A DNA stretch of 64,000 nt from a bacterium (GCA_018222765.1 JAAEZT010000001.1:145462-209461), one strand, 5' to 3'. Positions 24,143-33,622 are shown, counted from the stretch's first letter. Program-made: numbers and translations. The notes: a model not told the origin generated them from the letters alone.

Positions 24143-25762
24143 CTACTCCTCTTTTTGGATCGGTCTTCCGAAAAGATCAAAAAGTGTTCCTACTCCGGCC
24201 TCGATAATCCCTTTACCGGCATCGACCGCACCATCGGGCACCTTGATGATATTGCCCGCACTGTCTCTAATAATGTTGACCGCTCCATCGAGCACTCCCT
24301 CTCCGGCACCAAGGATGACCCCCTGATTCTCCAAGATCACTTTGGTCGACTCCCCAACAACCTCACCGCCGTGCTTCAGCGCCCACTGCCCGGTCTCAGG
24401 AATCATTTCGAACAACCTCTCACCCGCTGCCGCGATCAATCGCTCACTGAGATCTTCCTGAGGCGAATCAATCGTTCCACTGATAACCAACGGGGTCCAA
24501 AGAAGTCCCAATTCCCCTCGCTCGAACACCTTGGTCTCGGCTCCCGGAAGGTGCGCCAGAGTACCGGGGGTGATTCCCAAGCGAAACTGCCCAAAGGTAA
24601 TCCGGTCACCCATTAAGCGAAGCGTCCCTTCCAATCGCACCAAACCCTCACTCGCCAGTTTGATATTGGTAATCTCCAACTGCTCTCCTCGTTTCGAAAA
24701 ATCAAGACTAGCCTCTGACAAAGCCAATCGACGGAATCGGACGGTATTGGCATAAGCCGCAATTCGATCCAAAACAGGGAGCGCGGTCAGAACACCATCA
24801 TCGATCTCGAGAGTCCCTTGAACCCTCGCATCCTGATCAGGTCTCCCGGAAACCTTGTAATCAATCTCAATCGGCCCCATGAGGCGCTGCTTCCAATCTT
24901 CGGCAATCACCTCCTCCACACGGGTCCCAGTCACATCACCGCTAAAATTCCAATGCCCGTCATCGAGTGAGTAATAGCCCTCCATCGTCAGCCGCGAACG
25001 CTCCAAGGCATCGAGGTCAGCCGAAATCAAATGAAAGCGGTTTCCAGAATAGCGACCTTTGGCATTCTTGAGCACAAGCCGATTCACCTTGTCAATCGGT
25101 GAGCGGATCTCTCCACCCCGCAAATCCAAATCATAAACTTCCTCCCCAGAACCGGGCACCACTTTCGCACCCACATTCGACCAGGACCACAATCCATCGT
25201 CGGTCTGGGCCCGACCATCCACCGAGGCCACATCGACCTTCGTCACTTCCACTTTGTCCGGGAGGAATTGCGCCCAGAATCCTGCATCTTCATCTGAACT
25301 ATCCTCCTCAGGAAGAACCTTCGGAGTCACGTCGACAGCTTCCTCGCGATCGCGCTCACGAAAATCGGCCACGACTTTAAGATGACTCAGACGAACATCT
25401 TTGATGCGATATACTCCGTCCCATACAGCTCCAATTTCAACCGAGGCTTCGAGATTTGATCCCTGAATATTTCTAACTCCGTCCTCTCCCGCATAATCGA
25501 AATTATCGACAGACGCATCCCAGCCAGTCCACCGAAAAGAAGAAAAGGAAGCTTCCCCCCCCAGCAAACTTCCAGCCTCTCCTCCCACCATCACCCGGAA
25601 GTCATCACTGCGCAGATAACTCCTGACAGCCCGATAGCCCAAAATAATCCCGACAATCCCGGCAAGCAGTAAAGCCACACTCAACCACGTAAACCACTTC
25701 AACACTCCTTTCCCGGATGTCTTCTTCTGCTTCTGTTTGGTTCGGCGGCTCCGTCTGGACAT
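24143..25762 (-). CDS. AsmA/DUF748-like envelope protein
   Basis: A 539-residue protein with a very basic N-terminus (SRRSRRTKQKQKK), one membrane helix (about 22-45) and a large periplasmic region. It is rich in repeated beta-strand segments of the type seen in AsmA/TamB-like bridge proteins, for example LEASVEIGAVWDGVYRIKDV and ANTVRFRRLALSEASLDF. These proteins form hydrophobic grooves that move phospholipid to the outer membrane. The C-terminal 70 residues are Gly/Ala/Ile-rich and probably helical. The start is the ATG at 25762; an upstream 15-residue extension is unlikely. It is followed closely by the SRPBCC gene. Confidence 0.7.
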   Translation of the reverse strand: MSRRSRRTKQKQKKTSGKGVLKWFTWLSVALLLAGIVGIILGYRAVRSYLRSDDFRVMVGGEAGSLLGGEASFSSFRWTGWDASVDNFDYAGEDGVRNIQGSNLEASVEIGAVWDGVYRIKDVRLSHLKVVADFRERDREEAVDVTPKVLPEEDSSDEDAGFWAQFLPDKVEVTKVDVASVDGRAQTDDGLWSWSNVGAKVVPGSGEEVYDLDLRGGEIRSPIDKVNRLVLKNAKGRYSGNRFHLISADLDALERSRLTMEGYYSLDDGHWNFSGDVTGTRVEEVIAEDWKQRLMGPIEIDYKVSGRPDQDARVQGTLEIDDGVLTALPVLDRIAAYANTVRFRRLALSEASLDFSKRGEQLEITNIKLASEGLVRLEGTLRLMGDRITFGQFRLGITPGTLAHLPGAETKVFERGELGLLWTPLVISGTIDSPQEDLSERLIAAAGERLFEMIPETGQWALKHGGEVVGESTKVILENQGVILGAGEGVLDGAVNIIRDSAGNIIKVPDGAVDAGKGIIEAGVGTLFDLFGRPIQKEE

Positions 25763-25839
25763 GGCGTAAATGTAGCAAGGCCCAGCAGAGAGGCAATCCC
25801 TCAGCAATCGGACCTTATTTCAATAGAATGAATCGATGT

Positions 25840-26508
25840 CTACTCCTTGCGCAAATCCTCCACGATAATCTTCCAGATGGAAAAACCGGACTTCATGAGG
25901 CGCTCGCGCTCGCGATCAGAAATTTCCTTATCTTTCTTCGCGCTCTCCTCCTTTTGTTCGAGCGCGAGTAAGCGACGCTTAACCATCGATTGCTTGCCGC
26001 TGCTCATTGCCGAAGTGTCATCAGCATAAAGAGCAATTTCACCAATCGACCACTGCAGTTTATTAAGCCTCGGCGTCAATGTTGACGCATTCGCTTTATC
26101 GACAATCGATCCCTGCACCGCAGCAGCAAGGCCCTTGAGTGACTCGGAGCTGGAAGACTTCCCTTCTTTTGCCCGCTTACCAATTTTCAACAATTCCTTG
26201 AAGTATTGACGCCCAGCGCTCTCCTGCAGGCGGTCCTCGATCACGGCCTTCTTAATCTTATTGCCCACTTTGATATATTCCCGTCGGAGCGTGGCTTGAT
26301 CCTTGGTGAAATACTCGGCTCCATCAATCCGGGCCACCGCCCAGGCCTTAAAAATATCAGCCGCTTTGGGCCCCAATTCGTGCAATGAGCCGTCGAGCTT
26401 ATCAGGTTTTTCAGTGTCCATGGTAAACAGCTGCGCCTGCATGCTCACTCCGCCCAATGCCCACAAAAACATCGTTGCTCCGACTGTAAATACATCCCGT
26501 CTCTTCAT
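25840..26508 (-). CDS. Secreted protein of unknown function, coiled-coil rich
   Basis: A 222-residue protein. The start at 26508 gives MKRR followed by a hydrophobic stretch (VFTVGATMFLWALGGVSMQ), a plausible signal peptide or anchor. The rest is highly charged and mostly helical by composition, with a Lys/Glu-rich segment (LEQKEESAKKDKEISDRERE) near the C-terminus. I recognise no family and no catalytic motif. It lies between ispH and the AsmA-like gene on the same strand with gaps of about 80 bp, so it may be an independent unit. Confidence 0.6.
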   Translation of the reverse strand: MKRRDVFTVGATMFLWALGGVSMQAQLFTMDTEKPDKLDGSLHELGPKAADIFKAWAVARIDGAEYFTKDQATLRREYIKVGNKIKKAVIEDRLQESAGRQYFKELLKIGKRAKEGKSSSSESLKGLAAAVQGSIVDKANASTLTPRLNKLQWSIGEIALYADDTSAMSSGKQSMVKRRLLALEQKEESAKKDKEISDRERERLMKSGFSIWKIIVEDLRKE

Positions 26509-26589
26509 CCTAGGGGGCAAAGTAGCACCGCTTTGTAAAGGGGTCACGTTTGGCTTTCTGGAAAATTGTAAAGATACCGGCCAATATCT

Positions 26590-27522
26590 TTACAATCTTC
26601 GACATTTTCCACCAAGCTGCTCCATAGCCTGAACCACTTTTTCGACACAAGCCTTCTGGGTCGACGTCCCAGCCGTCACCCCAATCCTCTCCCTCCCACA
26701 CAATTTTTCCCGCGACAATTCTCCAGCTTGGGAAATCAGAAGAGAATCGACCCCCGCTCGACGCGCGGTTTTGACCAATTCCCGGGAATTATTGGAATTT
26801 TGACCTCCGACAACCACGATGAGGTCGCATTTCCCAAGCAATTCTCCCAGAGCCCGTTGACGATTCTTAGTAGGCTGGCAAACGGTGTCCCTGAAACAAA
26901 CTTCGCTTTCAGGAAACTGCTCCTCCATCGCCGACACCAGACACCGCACCCGGTCAATCAGTTGGGTTGTTTGAGAAACTACCCCATATTTTGGCATGAT
27001 CGGCAAAGTCTTCAAATCTTCCATCCCCTCAATCACTCGGGCATCCGGAAAATCTCCTGTCAATCCTCTCACCTCCACGTGCTCTTTCTTTCCGATCACC
27101 ACGGGAAAATATCCTCCGGCTACCAGACTCGCCAGTGAGTCATGAGCTTTCCGGACTAATGGACAAGTCGAGTCCTTGAGGTCGTAACCCATTTTTTCCC
27201 AACGGAGTTTCTCCTGATCGGATGCCCCATGAGCCGTCACCAGCACCTCCCGAGTGGTTGCACGAGCTCCAAACAGGTCACCTTCCCGAATTCCCAAAGA
27301 ACGCATTTTTTCCCGCACCACCTCATTATGAACCAACTCTCCAAGAATCGTCAGCTTAGTGCTCTTTGCCCTCTTTTCAGCAAGAGTAATCGCATCCCTC
27401 ACCCCAAAACACATCCCATAGTGACTCGCTATGATGATCTCAAACCCTTTGCTTTGCCCCACAAAGCCACCCCCTAAAAAAGGGGTCCCTTCTGTCCTTT
27501 TCGATCTCACTTTACTTTGCAT
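26590..27522 (-). CDS. ispH: 4-hydroxy-3-methylbut-2-enyl diphosphate reductase
   Basis: A 310-residue iron-sulfur enzyme, the last step of the MEP isoprenoid pathway, giving IPP and DMAPP. The three cluster cysteines lie in YGMCFGVRDA, DSTCPLVRKAH and FRDTVCQPTKNRQ. Substrate-site motifs include VGGQNSNNSREL and GVTAGTSTQKA. It belongs to a branch slightly divergent from the E. coli type (for example GTST for GAST). The start is the ATG at 27522, which gives a normal family length; a TTG at 27591 would add 23 residues. No other MEP gene is in the window. Confidence 0.92.
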   Translation of the reverse strand: MQSKVRSKRTEGTPFLGGGFVGQSKGFEIIIASHYGMCFGVRDAITLAEKRAKSTKLTILGELVHNEVVREKMRSLGIREGDLFGARATTREVLVTAHGASDQEKLRWEKMGYDLKDSTCPLVRKAHDSLASLVAGGYFPVVIGKKEHVEVRGLTGDFPDARVIEGMEDLKTLPIMPKYGVVSQTTQLIDRVRCLVSAMEEQFPESEVCFRDTVCQPTKNRQRALGELLGKCDLIVVVGGQNSNNSRELVKTARRAGVDSLLISQAGELSREKLCGRERIGVTAGTSTQKACVEKVVQAMEQLGGKCRRL

Positions 27523-27725
27523 TACAAAGCCAGCGTCCTCAGCGGAGAACTTTGTCAAAAAAAATGGAATCTTTGATAAGATATCGTTCAAGGCCTACGT
27601 TCTATCCATAAAGCCTTCCTTACAGTGAAAAATTCCTCAGCCCCCCTCGCCCAGGTTTCCTCTTTTCATAGAATCAGAAACCTCATCTCCACCACCATCA
27701 AAATGATTACCGGACTTCTGCGATC

Positions 27726-28526
27726 CTAGAAGGCCCGATCATAGCGCTCAATCCCGGACACAATTGCCTGCGCCGTCAGATCTTGGTAGCCTGAAGTCTT
27801 ACAACGTGAGCGCTCGTAGGAATTACTAATAAAGCCACATTCAACGAGGACGGCTGGACAAACAGTCTGACGAAGAACCGCAAACCGGCTGAACCGGACA
27901 CCTCGATTTTTCACTTTCAGCTTACGAATTAACTCCCGCTGAATCGCCGAGGCAAGATACCGCCCTTTCTCACCGGTGTAGAAAGTCTCCGCCCCTCGCA
28001 CCGAAGTGTATTTCGTGGCGTTAAAGTGAATACTGACAAAAACAACATTGCGGTAGCGGTTGGCAATCTCAGCCCGCTTGGAAAGACTCAAAAAGACATC
28101 GCTTCTCCTCGTCATCGTGACCTGATAGCCCCTTGCTTTCAGGATCGCCTCGACTTTCCGGGCCACCCGCATATTGAGATCAGCCTCTGCCACCCCGCCC
28201 CACAGGGCCCCGCGGTCTTTTCCTCCATGACCCGGATCGATAATTACCCGCATCGCCTTAGGAGTGACTTTGCGCACCTGTGAAGGCGTCACCTTCACTG
28301 CCGAACTCTTGGATGGAATCCTAATTTTCTGACCCAGTTTCAAGGTTCTAGGATCAGAGACCTTGTTGTAGGCCATCAAACTCGAAACCGGGACCCCATA
28401 CTTTCGGGAAATGGAATAAAAGGTCTCCGATTTTGCGACCACATGCGTCGCCCCGCTGACAAACCCGAAGCCCAACAGAGCAGTCATCAATAAGATGAAT
28501 AAATTTTTACCTCCGCACGTGCTCAT
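27726..28526 (-). CDS. N-acetylmuramoyl-L-alanine amidase with LysM domain
   Basis: A 266-residue secreted wall hydrolase. After a signal peptide (about 1-26) comes a single LysM domain (about 29-72; VAKSETFYSISRKYGVPVSS), which binds glycan strands. An Amidase_3 domain follows (about 90-265). Zinc ligands are consistent with IDPGHGGKDRGA (His), the Glu in GGVAEADLN and SIHFNA (His), and the catalytic Glu is in AVLVECGFISN. It cleaves the amide between muramic acid and L-alanine during daughter-cell separation. The start is the ATG at 28526. It lies downstream of pssA on the same strand, with a strong inverted repeat between them. Confidence 0.93.
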   Translation of the reverse strand: MSTCGGKNLFILLMTALLGFGFVSGATHVVAKSETFYSISRKYGVPVSSLMAYNKVSDPRTLKLGQKIRIPSKSSAVKVTPSQVRKVTPKAMRVIIDPGHGGKDRGALWGGVAEADLNMRVARKVEAILKARGYQVTMTRRSDVFLSLSKRAEIANRYRNVVFVSIHFNATKYTSVRGAETFYTGEKGRYLASAIQRELIRKLKVKNRGVRFSRFAVLRQTVCPAVLVECGFISNSYERSRCKTSGYQDLTAQAIVSGIERYDRAF

Positions 28527-28575
28527 AGATCCCAAATCTAGAGGCAGTGATAGAGATTTATTTAGGACGGGTCAA

Positions 28576-28595
28576 TAAGTTTTTAAAAAAACTTA
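28576..28595. repeat. Perfect 9-bp AT-rich inverted repeat
   Basis: TAAGTTTTT and AAAAACTTA are perfect inverted copies with a two-base centre, framed by GTCAA (28571-28575) and TTGAC (28602-28606). It lies in the pssA-amidase gap. On the minus strand it may serve as a weak terminator for pssA or as an operator for the amidase gene. Confidence 0.5.
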
Positions 28596-28609
28596 ACTAT
28601 TTTGACACC

Positions 28610-29413
28610 CTAGCTTTCAAGCCCATCCACCTTTTGACTCTTTTGGAACCAACGAAAGACGGGAATCAGCAGATAAATCACAAAAATGACCGCTGGGGCG
28701 TAGACCTTGAAATTCATTATAATTCCCAGCAAAACAGCGGTCCCGAGAAGAGTCCAAACGTTTGCCTTCGTCTTCAGGTCAATTTTTTTAAAACTTGGGT
28801 AGCGCACGTTGCTCACCATCAGCAGAGAAATTCCCAAAATCATGGCCGCCAGCACATAAGCCCCCCAGCCCAGAGTTCGTTGCTCTTCATGGAACTTAAT
28901 AATAATAAAGGTCAGCGAGGCCACAAAGCCCGCCGCCATCGGAATGGGTATCCCCCGGAAATCCCTCCCTCCTTTTCCTATGCGGGCCAAACAGTTGAAT
29001 CGAGCCAGGCGGATTCCCCCACAAAGAAGATAGATGAAGGCAAAAGCCCAAGTGATCCCACTCCCTTCAGGATCAAAGGGGGTCACCACTTCCAAATCAG
29101 CCAAGACCGCTCTCGATACCAAAAGGGCGGGAGCCAGCCCAAACGAAACCATATCGGCAAGCGAATCGAATTCCTGGCCAAAAGGCGATTCCTGTCCCCC
29201 CATCCGCGCCAGCCTCCCGTCGAGTAGATCGAACAGGCAGGAACCAAAAATATACAGCATCGCGGTCTGATACGACGGCATCGCAGCAAGAAGGCTTTCT
29301 TCCTGCATCCCCTTGAAAATTGTCAAGATCGCCAGAAAGCCACACAGGAGATTTCCTGCCGTCATCAAATTTGGCAGCAGATAAATTTTGGGTTCTTCGT
29401 CTTCCTGACTCAT
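28610..29413 (-). CDS. pssA: CDP-diacylglycerol--serine O-phosphatidyltransferase
   Basis: A 267-residue membrane enzyme making phosphatidylserine from CDP-diacylglycerol and serine, the route to phosphatidylethanolamine. The CDP-alcohol phosphotransferase motif is DLLDGRLARMGGQESPFGQE followed by FDSLADMVSFG, which carries the DG(x)2AR(x)8G(x)3D(x)3D residues. About seven hydrophobic segments are present. The start is the ATG at 29413 (SQEDEEPKIY), which precedes the first helix. A longer frame to 29464 is less likely. No psd gene is adjacent. Confidence 0.93.
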   Translation of the reverse strand: MSQEDEEPKIYLLPNLMTAGNLLCGFLAILTIFKGMQEESLLAAMPSYQTAMLYIFGSCLFDLLDGRLARMGGQESPFGQEFDSLADMVSFGLAPALLVSRAVLADLEVVTPFDPEGSGITWAFAFIYLLCGGIRLARFNCLARIGKGGRDFRGIPIPMAAGFVASLTFIIIKFHEEQRTLGWGAYVLAAMILGISLLMVSNVRYPSFKKIDLKTKANVWTLLGTAVLLGIIMNFKVYAPAVIFVIYLLIPVFRWFQKSQKVDGLES

Positions 29414-29506
29414 GGTCTTGGGGCGACAATACTGCCAAAGCCAGCCGCAGATTAAAAGCCTCAACTCCCCTCTTTCCCATCCCGGTTTTCATGGCATGAT
29501 CTGCCC

Positions 29507-30046
29507 ATGCAGCTTAGTGGCGACTTAACGATGGGCACCCTCCTTGAACACTACCCCGGTGCCCGGCGAGCTCTATTTTCAGCTTTTCATATCGGCGGAT
29601 GCCAATCCTGCTCCTACGAACTGACCGACACTCTGGCCTCGGTTTGCGAAAAAAACGAAATCGACATGAACGACGCCCTGATTTGCCTCTCCAAGAGTCA
29701 AGCTCATGACATTGAAATGCTCATCTCCCCCTGCGAGCTCAGAGAACTCCTCGCTTCCAACCAAGAATTCATCTTTCTCGACACCCGCACCCGTGAGGAA
29801 TTCGAAGCCACCTCCATCACAGGCTCAGAACTCATGACCCAGGAACGCCAAACGGAAATCTTCGCCGACAAAAACCAAGATCAAAAAATCATCCTCATTG
29901 ATCACCAGGGAAGAAATGTCCTCGACCACTGCGCCTGGTTCCGTGGACACGGCTTAAAGAATACCTTGGGGGTTGATGGCGGAATCGATCGCTATGCCCG
30001 TGAAGTCGACACTTCCATTCCCCGCTATCGACTGGAACTCGACTAA
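29507..30046 (+). CDS. Rhodanese-like protein without the catalytic cysteine, with ScdA/DUF1858-type N-domain
   Basis: A 179-residue cytosolic protein with two parts. Residues 1-65 resemble the DUF1858/ScdA N-terminal helical domain, with LLEHYPGARRALFSAFHIGG and CQSC. Residues 75-170 look like a rhodanese domain (ISPCELRELLASNQEFIFLD, then TREEFEATSITGS). The loop that should hold the sulfur-accepting Cys reads LIDHQGRNVLDH and lacks it, so sulfurtransferase activity is unlikely. The CQSC pair could bind a metal or cluster; ScdA-type domains are linked to iron-sulfur repair. It is divergent from pssA, with 93 bp between the starts. Confidence 0.7.
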   Translation: MQLSGDLTMGTLLEHYPGARRALFSAFHIGGCQSCSYELTDTLASVCEKNEIDMNDALICLSKSQAHDIEMLISPCELRELLASNQEFIFLDTRTREEFEATSITGSELMTQERQTEIFADKNQDQKIILIDHQGRNVLDHCAWFRGHGLKNTLGVDGGIDRYAREVDTSIPRYRLELD

Positions 30047-30099
30047 GCAGTCCTGACAAGCTGGATTAGCGGGATATTTGATTGCATAGCGGCTCAGTA

Positions 30100-30142
30100 T
30101 CTACAAAAAACGGGCCAAAATCTCGACCCCCCGGCCTCGCTC
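30100..30142 (+). promoter_or_regulatory. Conserved 43-bp upstream element, copy 1
   Basis: Begins TCTACAAAAA and aligns without gaps with copies at 35837 and 37126. Shared positions include TCTACAAAAA, G at 14, CC at 16-17, AA at 19-20, TCTC at 22-25 and CCC at 29-31. It lies 59 bp before the PEP-CTERM lectin-like gene. It is probably an operator or promoter element. Confidence 0.75.
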
Positions 30143-30201
30143 ATCTCTGGGTTTTACGCTTCCTTTGGAGGGAACCTCCCACCAAAACTATATTAATCCC
30201 T

Positions 30202-30915
30202 ATGAAAGCACCACTTGCATCCACCCTTCTACTCGCCTCAATTATCAGTGCTGGCCAGGCCGCAATCATCGGATTCAACGAAGACTTTACCGGCGCAACC
30301 CTGGACCCCGCATGGAATACCAATGGGAGCGGAGGAGCTTTGGACGCCGCAAACGGTGCCTATTCAATCACGAATACCAATGGGAGCGGAGGAACCAAGC
30401 TTTCCCGAAACGAGGGTGGAACTCTCGGAGATTACACCCACATGGTCACCCTTGGCCTAAATTCTTTTATGGGTACTGGAGCTGACGTTAAGTGGAAAAC
30501 CTTCGGTGCTGACGGGTTCACGGAAATTGTCTTCAATAGCTTTGGAAATGTGCGCCAGTTTCACACTGGGGGAAACCTTTATACTAATGTTCCAATCACC
30601 GTTGCCGATGGAGACACTCTGAGCTTCAAGCAAGTTTACACACTCTCCACCAATACGATGGATGTAAGCTATTCAGTCAACGGAGGCGCAGATCAGAGTC
30701 TCTACTCAGGCACAGGAAACGGCGCGAGCGGTTTCCAGAATGTCATCACGAGCTTTGCTGAGGTCGAAGTCTTTGAATTCGGAGCCGGTGATCCTGTTCC
30801 GACCATTACAATTCAAGAATGGAGCCTCTCACCGACTGTTGCAATCCCAGAACCAAGCACATCACTGCTCCTCGTAGGCTGCTTTGCTCTCACGGCGATC
30901 AGACGTCGCCGCTAG
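30202..30915 (+). CDS. PEP-CTERM protein with lectin-like (LamG-type) module
   Basis: A 237-residue secreted protein. The signal peptide (about 1-20, LLASIISAGQAA) is followed by a concanavalin/LamG-like beta-sandwich module: NEDFTGATLDPAWNTNGSGG, GGTKLSRNEGG, DGFTEIVFNSFGN and TMDVSYSVNGGAD. The C-terminus is IPEPSTSLLLVGCFAL plus IRRRR, a PEP-CTERM exosortase signal. The same module recurs at 37250-38251 and 42404-43070. It probably binds glycan or coats the cell surface. The start is the ATG at 30202, preceded 59 bp upstream by the conserved 43-bp element. A strong terminator follows, so it is a monocistronic unit at the left edge of the carbohydrate island. Confidence 0.85.
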   Translation: MKAPLASTLLLASIISAGQAAIIGFNEDFTGATLDPAWNTNGSGGALDAANGAYSITNTNGSGGTKLSRNEGGTLGDYTHMVTLGLNSFMGTGADVKWKTFGADGFTEIVFNSFGNVRQFHTGGNLYTNVPITVADGDTLSFKQVYTLSTNTMDVSYSVNGGADQSLYSGTGNGASGFQNVITSFAEVEVFEFGAGDPVPTITIQEWSLSPTVAIPEPSTSLLLVGCFALTAIRRRR

Positions 30916-30940
30916 TTTCAATTTGTAGTTCGCTTGCGAC

Positions 30941-30972
30941 ACCCGAAACCTTAGGGTTTCGGGTTCTCTTTT
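30941..30972 (+). terminator. Rho-independent terminator after the PEP-CTERM lectin-like gene
   Basis: ACCCGAAACC (30941-30950) pairs perfectly with GGTTTCGGGT (30955-30964) around a TTAG loop, followed by TCTCTTTT. It lies 25 bp after the stop. Confidence 0.93.
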
Positions 30973-31066
30973 GTAAACGGCCAGAATTCCATTTAAAGAC
31001 TACTTGGCGAGTTATCCCCGGAGTATCGCTGCACCCTCCAACCTAAACTCTCCACCCACAAGAATC

Positions 31067-33607
31067 ATGCTAGCTCTCTCCAAACAAATGCGATCTTTTC
31101 TCCTCTCGGGCTGTCTTTTGCCAGGTTTCTCGGTTCTCAACGCTCAAGACAAGGTCAAGATTACCTCCTCGGTCGAAGAGGGCGAGGTTGGATCGCTCCT
31201 CGATGCCAACGAGCCCTCGTCCTCCTCGGACTATCGCATTTCGCGACTCAGCTTTCATCCCAAAAGAGGAAGCACCGAATGGATACAATACGAATTCCCG
31301 GCCGCAACACGGATCGAGAACATCGGAGTCTACTGGTTCGACGAAGCGCAAGCTGGCGCCTACGTCCGCAACGAACGAAAGGAAATCCTTCCCCGCTCTT
31401 GGAAGCTCCTCATTTGGAGAAACGGTCAGTGGCAAGCCGCAAAGACCACAGAAGATCAACTCGGCGTTGAGCGAGATTACTACAATGTCGCCAAGCTCAC
31501 CGAAGCGGTAACGACCACCAAGTTCAAAATCGAAGTCGAACTCCATGACGGACTCTCCGGAGGAATCCTCGGCTGTCAGATTAACAAGGCGTCGACCCCC
31601 GAAGCAGAAAAAACCTTCACCGATCCCGATCAAGAATTGAAACGAATCAAAGCAAAGGCCAGCAAGACCTTGGCTTTGGATGTGGACGAGTTCAACGGCT
31701 ACTCCCACCTCAATGGAAACCGTCCAGAGTTCGACGGCTGGCTCAAAAAGGACAACAATGGGGAATTCCTTGAGAAGAACGTTCCCAAGTTCCTTTGTCC
31801 GAACGAAGACTTCACCGAGGTGTTCAACTACCGCTGGTGGATGATTACTAAGCATCTCAAGGAATGGAAAGAAGACGGCAAAAAATTCTACGTCTTTACC
31901 GAGTTCCCGGGATTCCCAGGCTGGGCCGCCAACAGTGGCGCAATCCCCGCTCCGGCAGGTCATCAGTTTTACGATCTTCGCTGGATGCGTGACTCCAAGT
32001 ATCTCAAATCTTACGCCGAATACTGGCTCGCTGGACCGCCCTCCCGTAAAATGCAAATCCAGAACAATTGCTGGTTGGGAACTCTACCAAGACCTCAGAG
32101 CCACCACTACACCAGTTGGATGGTCGATGCTTCCGAAGCCATGCTCAAGATTCACCCGGATGCGGAGTGGAGAGATCGACTGCTTCCCGCGATGGAAAAG
32201 CACCAGGAAGTTTGGGACAAAATTTTCCAAGTGAAGGCTCCGGGCAAGACAACGGACGGGCTCTACAAGTGCCTCGACATGTATGACGCCAACGAGTTCA
32301 CCATTTCAACCACCCTGAGCTTGATCGCATCTGAAGGCGCGTTCTCTAAATACACCGTCGAAATCAATCAGGAAGAACCCTACAAAGGTCAAGAGCGCTG
32401 GCGGCGCTACTTCACCGATGGAAAAGGCTGGCACCTCGCCTTCGACGAAGGGATGAAAAGCGATCCTCTCGTCTATCCTCAACCATTTGATCTGGAGAAT
32501 TACAACACTGTGCCTCAGCCCTTCGGTGGGAACCACGATTGGTACATCGACAAGAATGGAGAGCGCAAAACAAAGAACCCCAACAGCTATCCAAACTGCT
32601 TCACCGTTCGCCCTTCTCTCAACTGCTACATGTTCGGAAACTACCAGTCACTCGGGAATCTCTACGCGCAAAAAGGCGACACTTCCAAGGCGAAAGAATA
32701 CTCCGAACGAGCCGAGAAACTTCAGGAGAAAATCGTGAGCGCGCTCTGGCATAAGCCTGCCAGCAATGACAAGCACGTCTATTATGAGAAGCGCGGCGCT
32801 ATCAATGATCCCTTTTTCTACTCACGTCTCTCCGGTGATAATCTCTACACTGGAGACGTCGGCGATCCACTAGGGATCATTCGGGAGACGGTTGGTTACA
32901 CGCCTTGGTATTTCAACATGCTCCCCGAGGAGGACGCGCAATACGATATTGTTTGGAAACAATTGGCCGATGAAATGGGCTTTAAGCAACCCTTCGGAAT
33001 GTCCACCGCCGAGTATCGTCACGACTTTTTCAACGAGATGTCCTACGGCTGGAATGGCCGCGGTTGGCCCTTTCAAAACTCTGTCGTTTACAAAGCCTTC
33101 GCCAACTACCTCCGGAATTACAAAGACTCTCGCGGTGACATCTCCGAGGAAGATCGGAAGTTACTCTACCATCACATGAGGCAATATGTGGAACTCCACG
33201 GTCGGAGACGCACCATCGGCGAATGGTATCTCCCCCGCACCGGAGGCTACCGCATGCCGGGCGGTGGCGACGTTGTGCAAAGCTCCCCCGCGATGGGCAA
33301 AGGTTTCGGTGACGTGCAGGACTACTTCCACTCCACCTTCCCCGACATGTTGATCGAGGATTTACTCGGCTTCCAATCCAAGCACAAAAAAGAATTCACC
33401 ATTCACCCTCTGCTCCCTGAGGACGAATGGGACTACTTCTATTTGGGAGACCTGCGCTACCACGATCATGAGGTCGACATCCTTTGGAAAAAAGACTGGG
33501 ACGAGAGCAAGCCCGGCAATCAATCCAAGCTCATCGTCTGGATTGATGGGAAGCGGGCTGCTGAAAGCTCTAAGTTGACACGCGCCTTGCAAGTTCCACT
33601 CCCTTGA
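31067..33607 (+). CDS. Secreted glycoside hydrolase, GH63/MGH1-like, with F5/8-type domain
   Basis: An 846-residue exported enzyme. The signal peptide (about 1-27) is followed by an F5/8 type C (discoidin-like) carbohydrate-binding domain (about 30-175; STEWIQYEFPAATRIENIGV). A long six-hairpin (alpha/alpha) domain then resembles the MGH1-like/GH63 group, with CLDMYDANEFTIS, GYTPWYFNMLP and NGRGWPFQNSVVYKAFANYL, the last similar to the NGxxWP segment of that clan. A short C-terminal beta region ends the protein. It likely cleaves exo-linked sugars outside the inner membrane; specificity is unknown. The start is the ATG at 31067. It opens a run of hydrolase genes, with only 40 bp to the next. 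Confidence 0.8.
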   Translation: MLALSKQMRSFLLSGCLLPGFSVLNAQDKVKITSSVEEGEVGSLLDANEPSSSSDYRISRLSFHPKRGSTEWIQYEFPAATRIENIGVYWFDEAQAGAYVRNERKEILPRSWKLLIWRNGQWQAAKTTEDQLGVERDYYNVAKLTEAVTTTKFKIEVELHDGLSGGILGCQINKASTPEAEKTFTDPDQELKRIKAKASKTLALDVDEFNGYSHLNGNRPEFDGWLKKDNNGEFLEKNVPKFLCPNEDFTEVFNYRWWMITKHLKEWKEDGKKFYVFTEFPGFPGWAANSGAIPAPAGHQFYDLRWMRDSKYLKSYAEYWLAGPPSRKMQIQNNCWLGTLPRPQSHHYTSWMVDASEAMLKIHPDAEWRDRLLPAMEKHQEVWDKIFQVKAPGKTTDGLYKCLDMYDANEFTISTTLSLIASEGAFSKYTVEINQEEPYKGQERWRRYFTDGKGWHLAFDEGMKSDPLVYPQPFDLENYNTVPQPFGGNHDWYIDKNGERKTKNPNSYPNCFTVRPSLNCYMFGNYQSLGNLYAQKGDTSKAKEYSERAEKLQEKIVSALWHKPASNDKHVYYEKRGAINDPFFYSRLSGDNLYTGDVGDPLGIIRETVGYTPWYFNMLPEEDAQYDIVWKQLADEMGFKQPFGMSTAEYRHDFFNEMSYGWNGRGWPFQNSVVYKAFANYLRNYKDSRGDISEEDRKLLYHHMRQYVELHGRRRTIGEWYLPRTGGYRMPGGGDVVQSSPAMGKGFGDVQDYFHSTFPDMLIEDLLGFQSKHKKEFTIHPLLPEDEWDYFYLGDLRYHDHEVDILWKKDWDESKPGNQSKLIVWIDGKRAAESSKLTRALQVPLP

Positions 33608-33622
33608 CGTAAAACATTAGCT

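Noticed and set aside
31037-31066. Partial likeness to the second half of the 43-bp element before the GH63-like gene
   Set aside because: CTAAACTCTCCACCCACAA resembles it, but an extra base is needed and the TCTACAAAAA part is absent. It is not counted as a copy.
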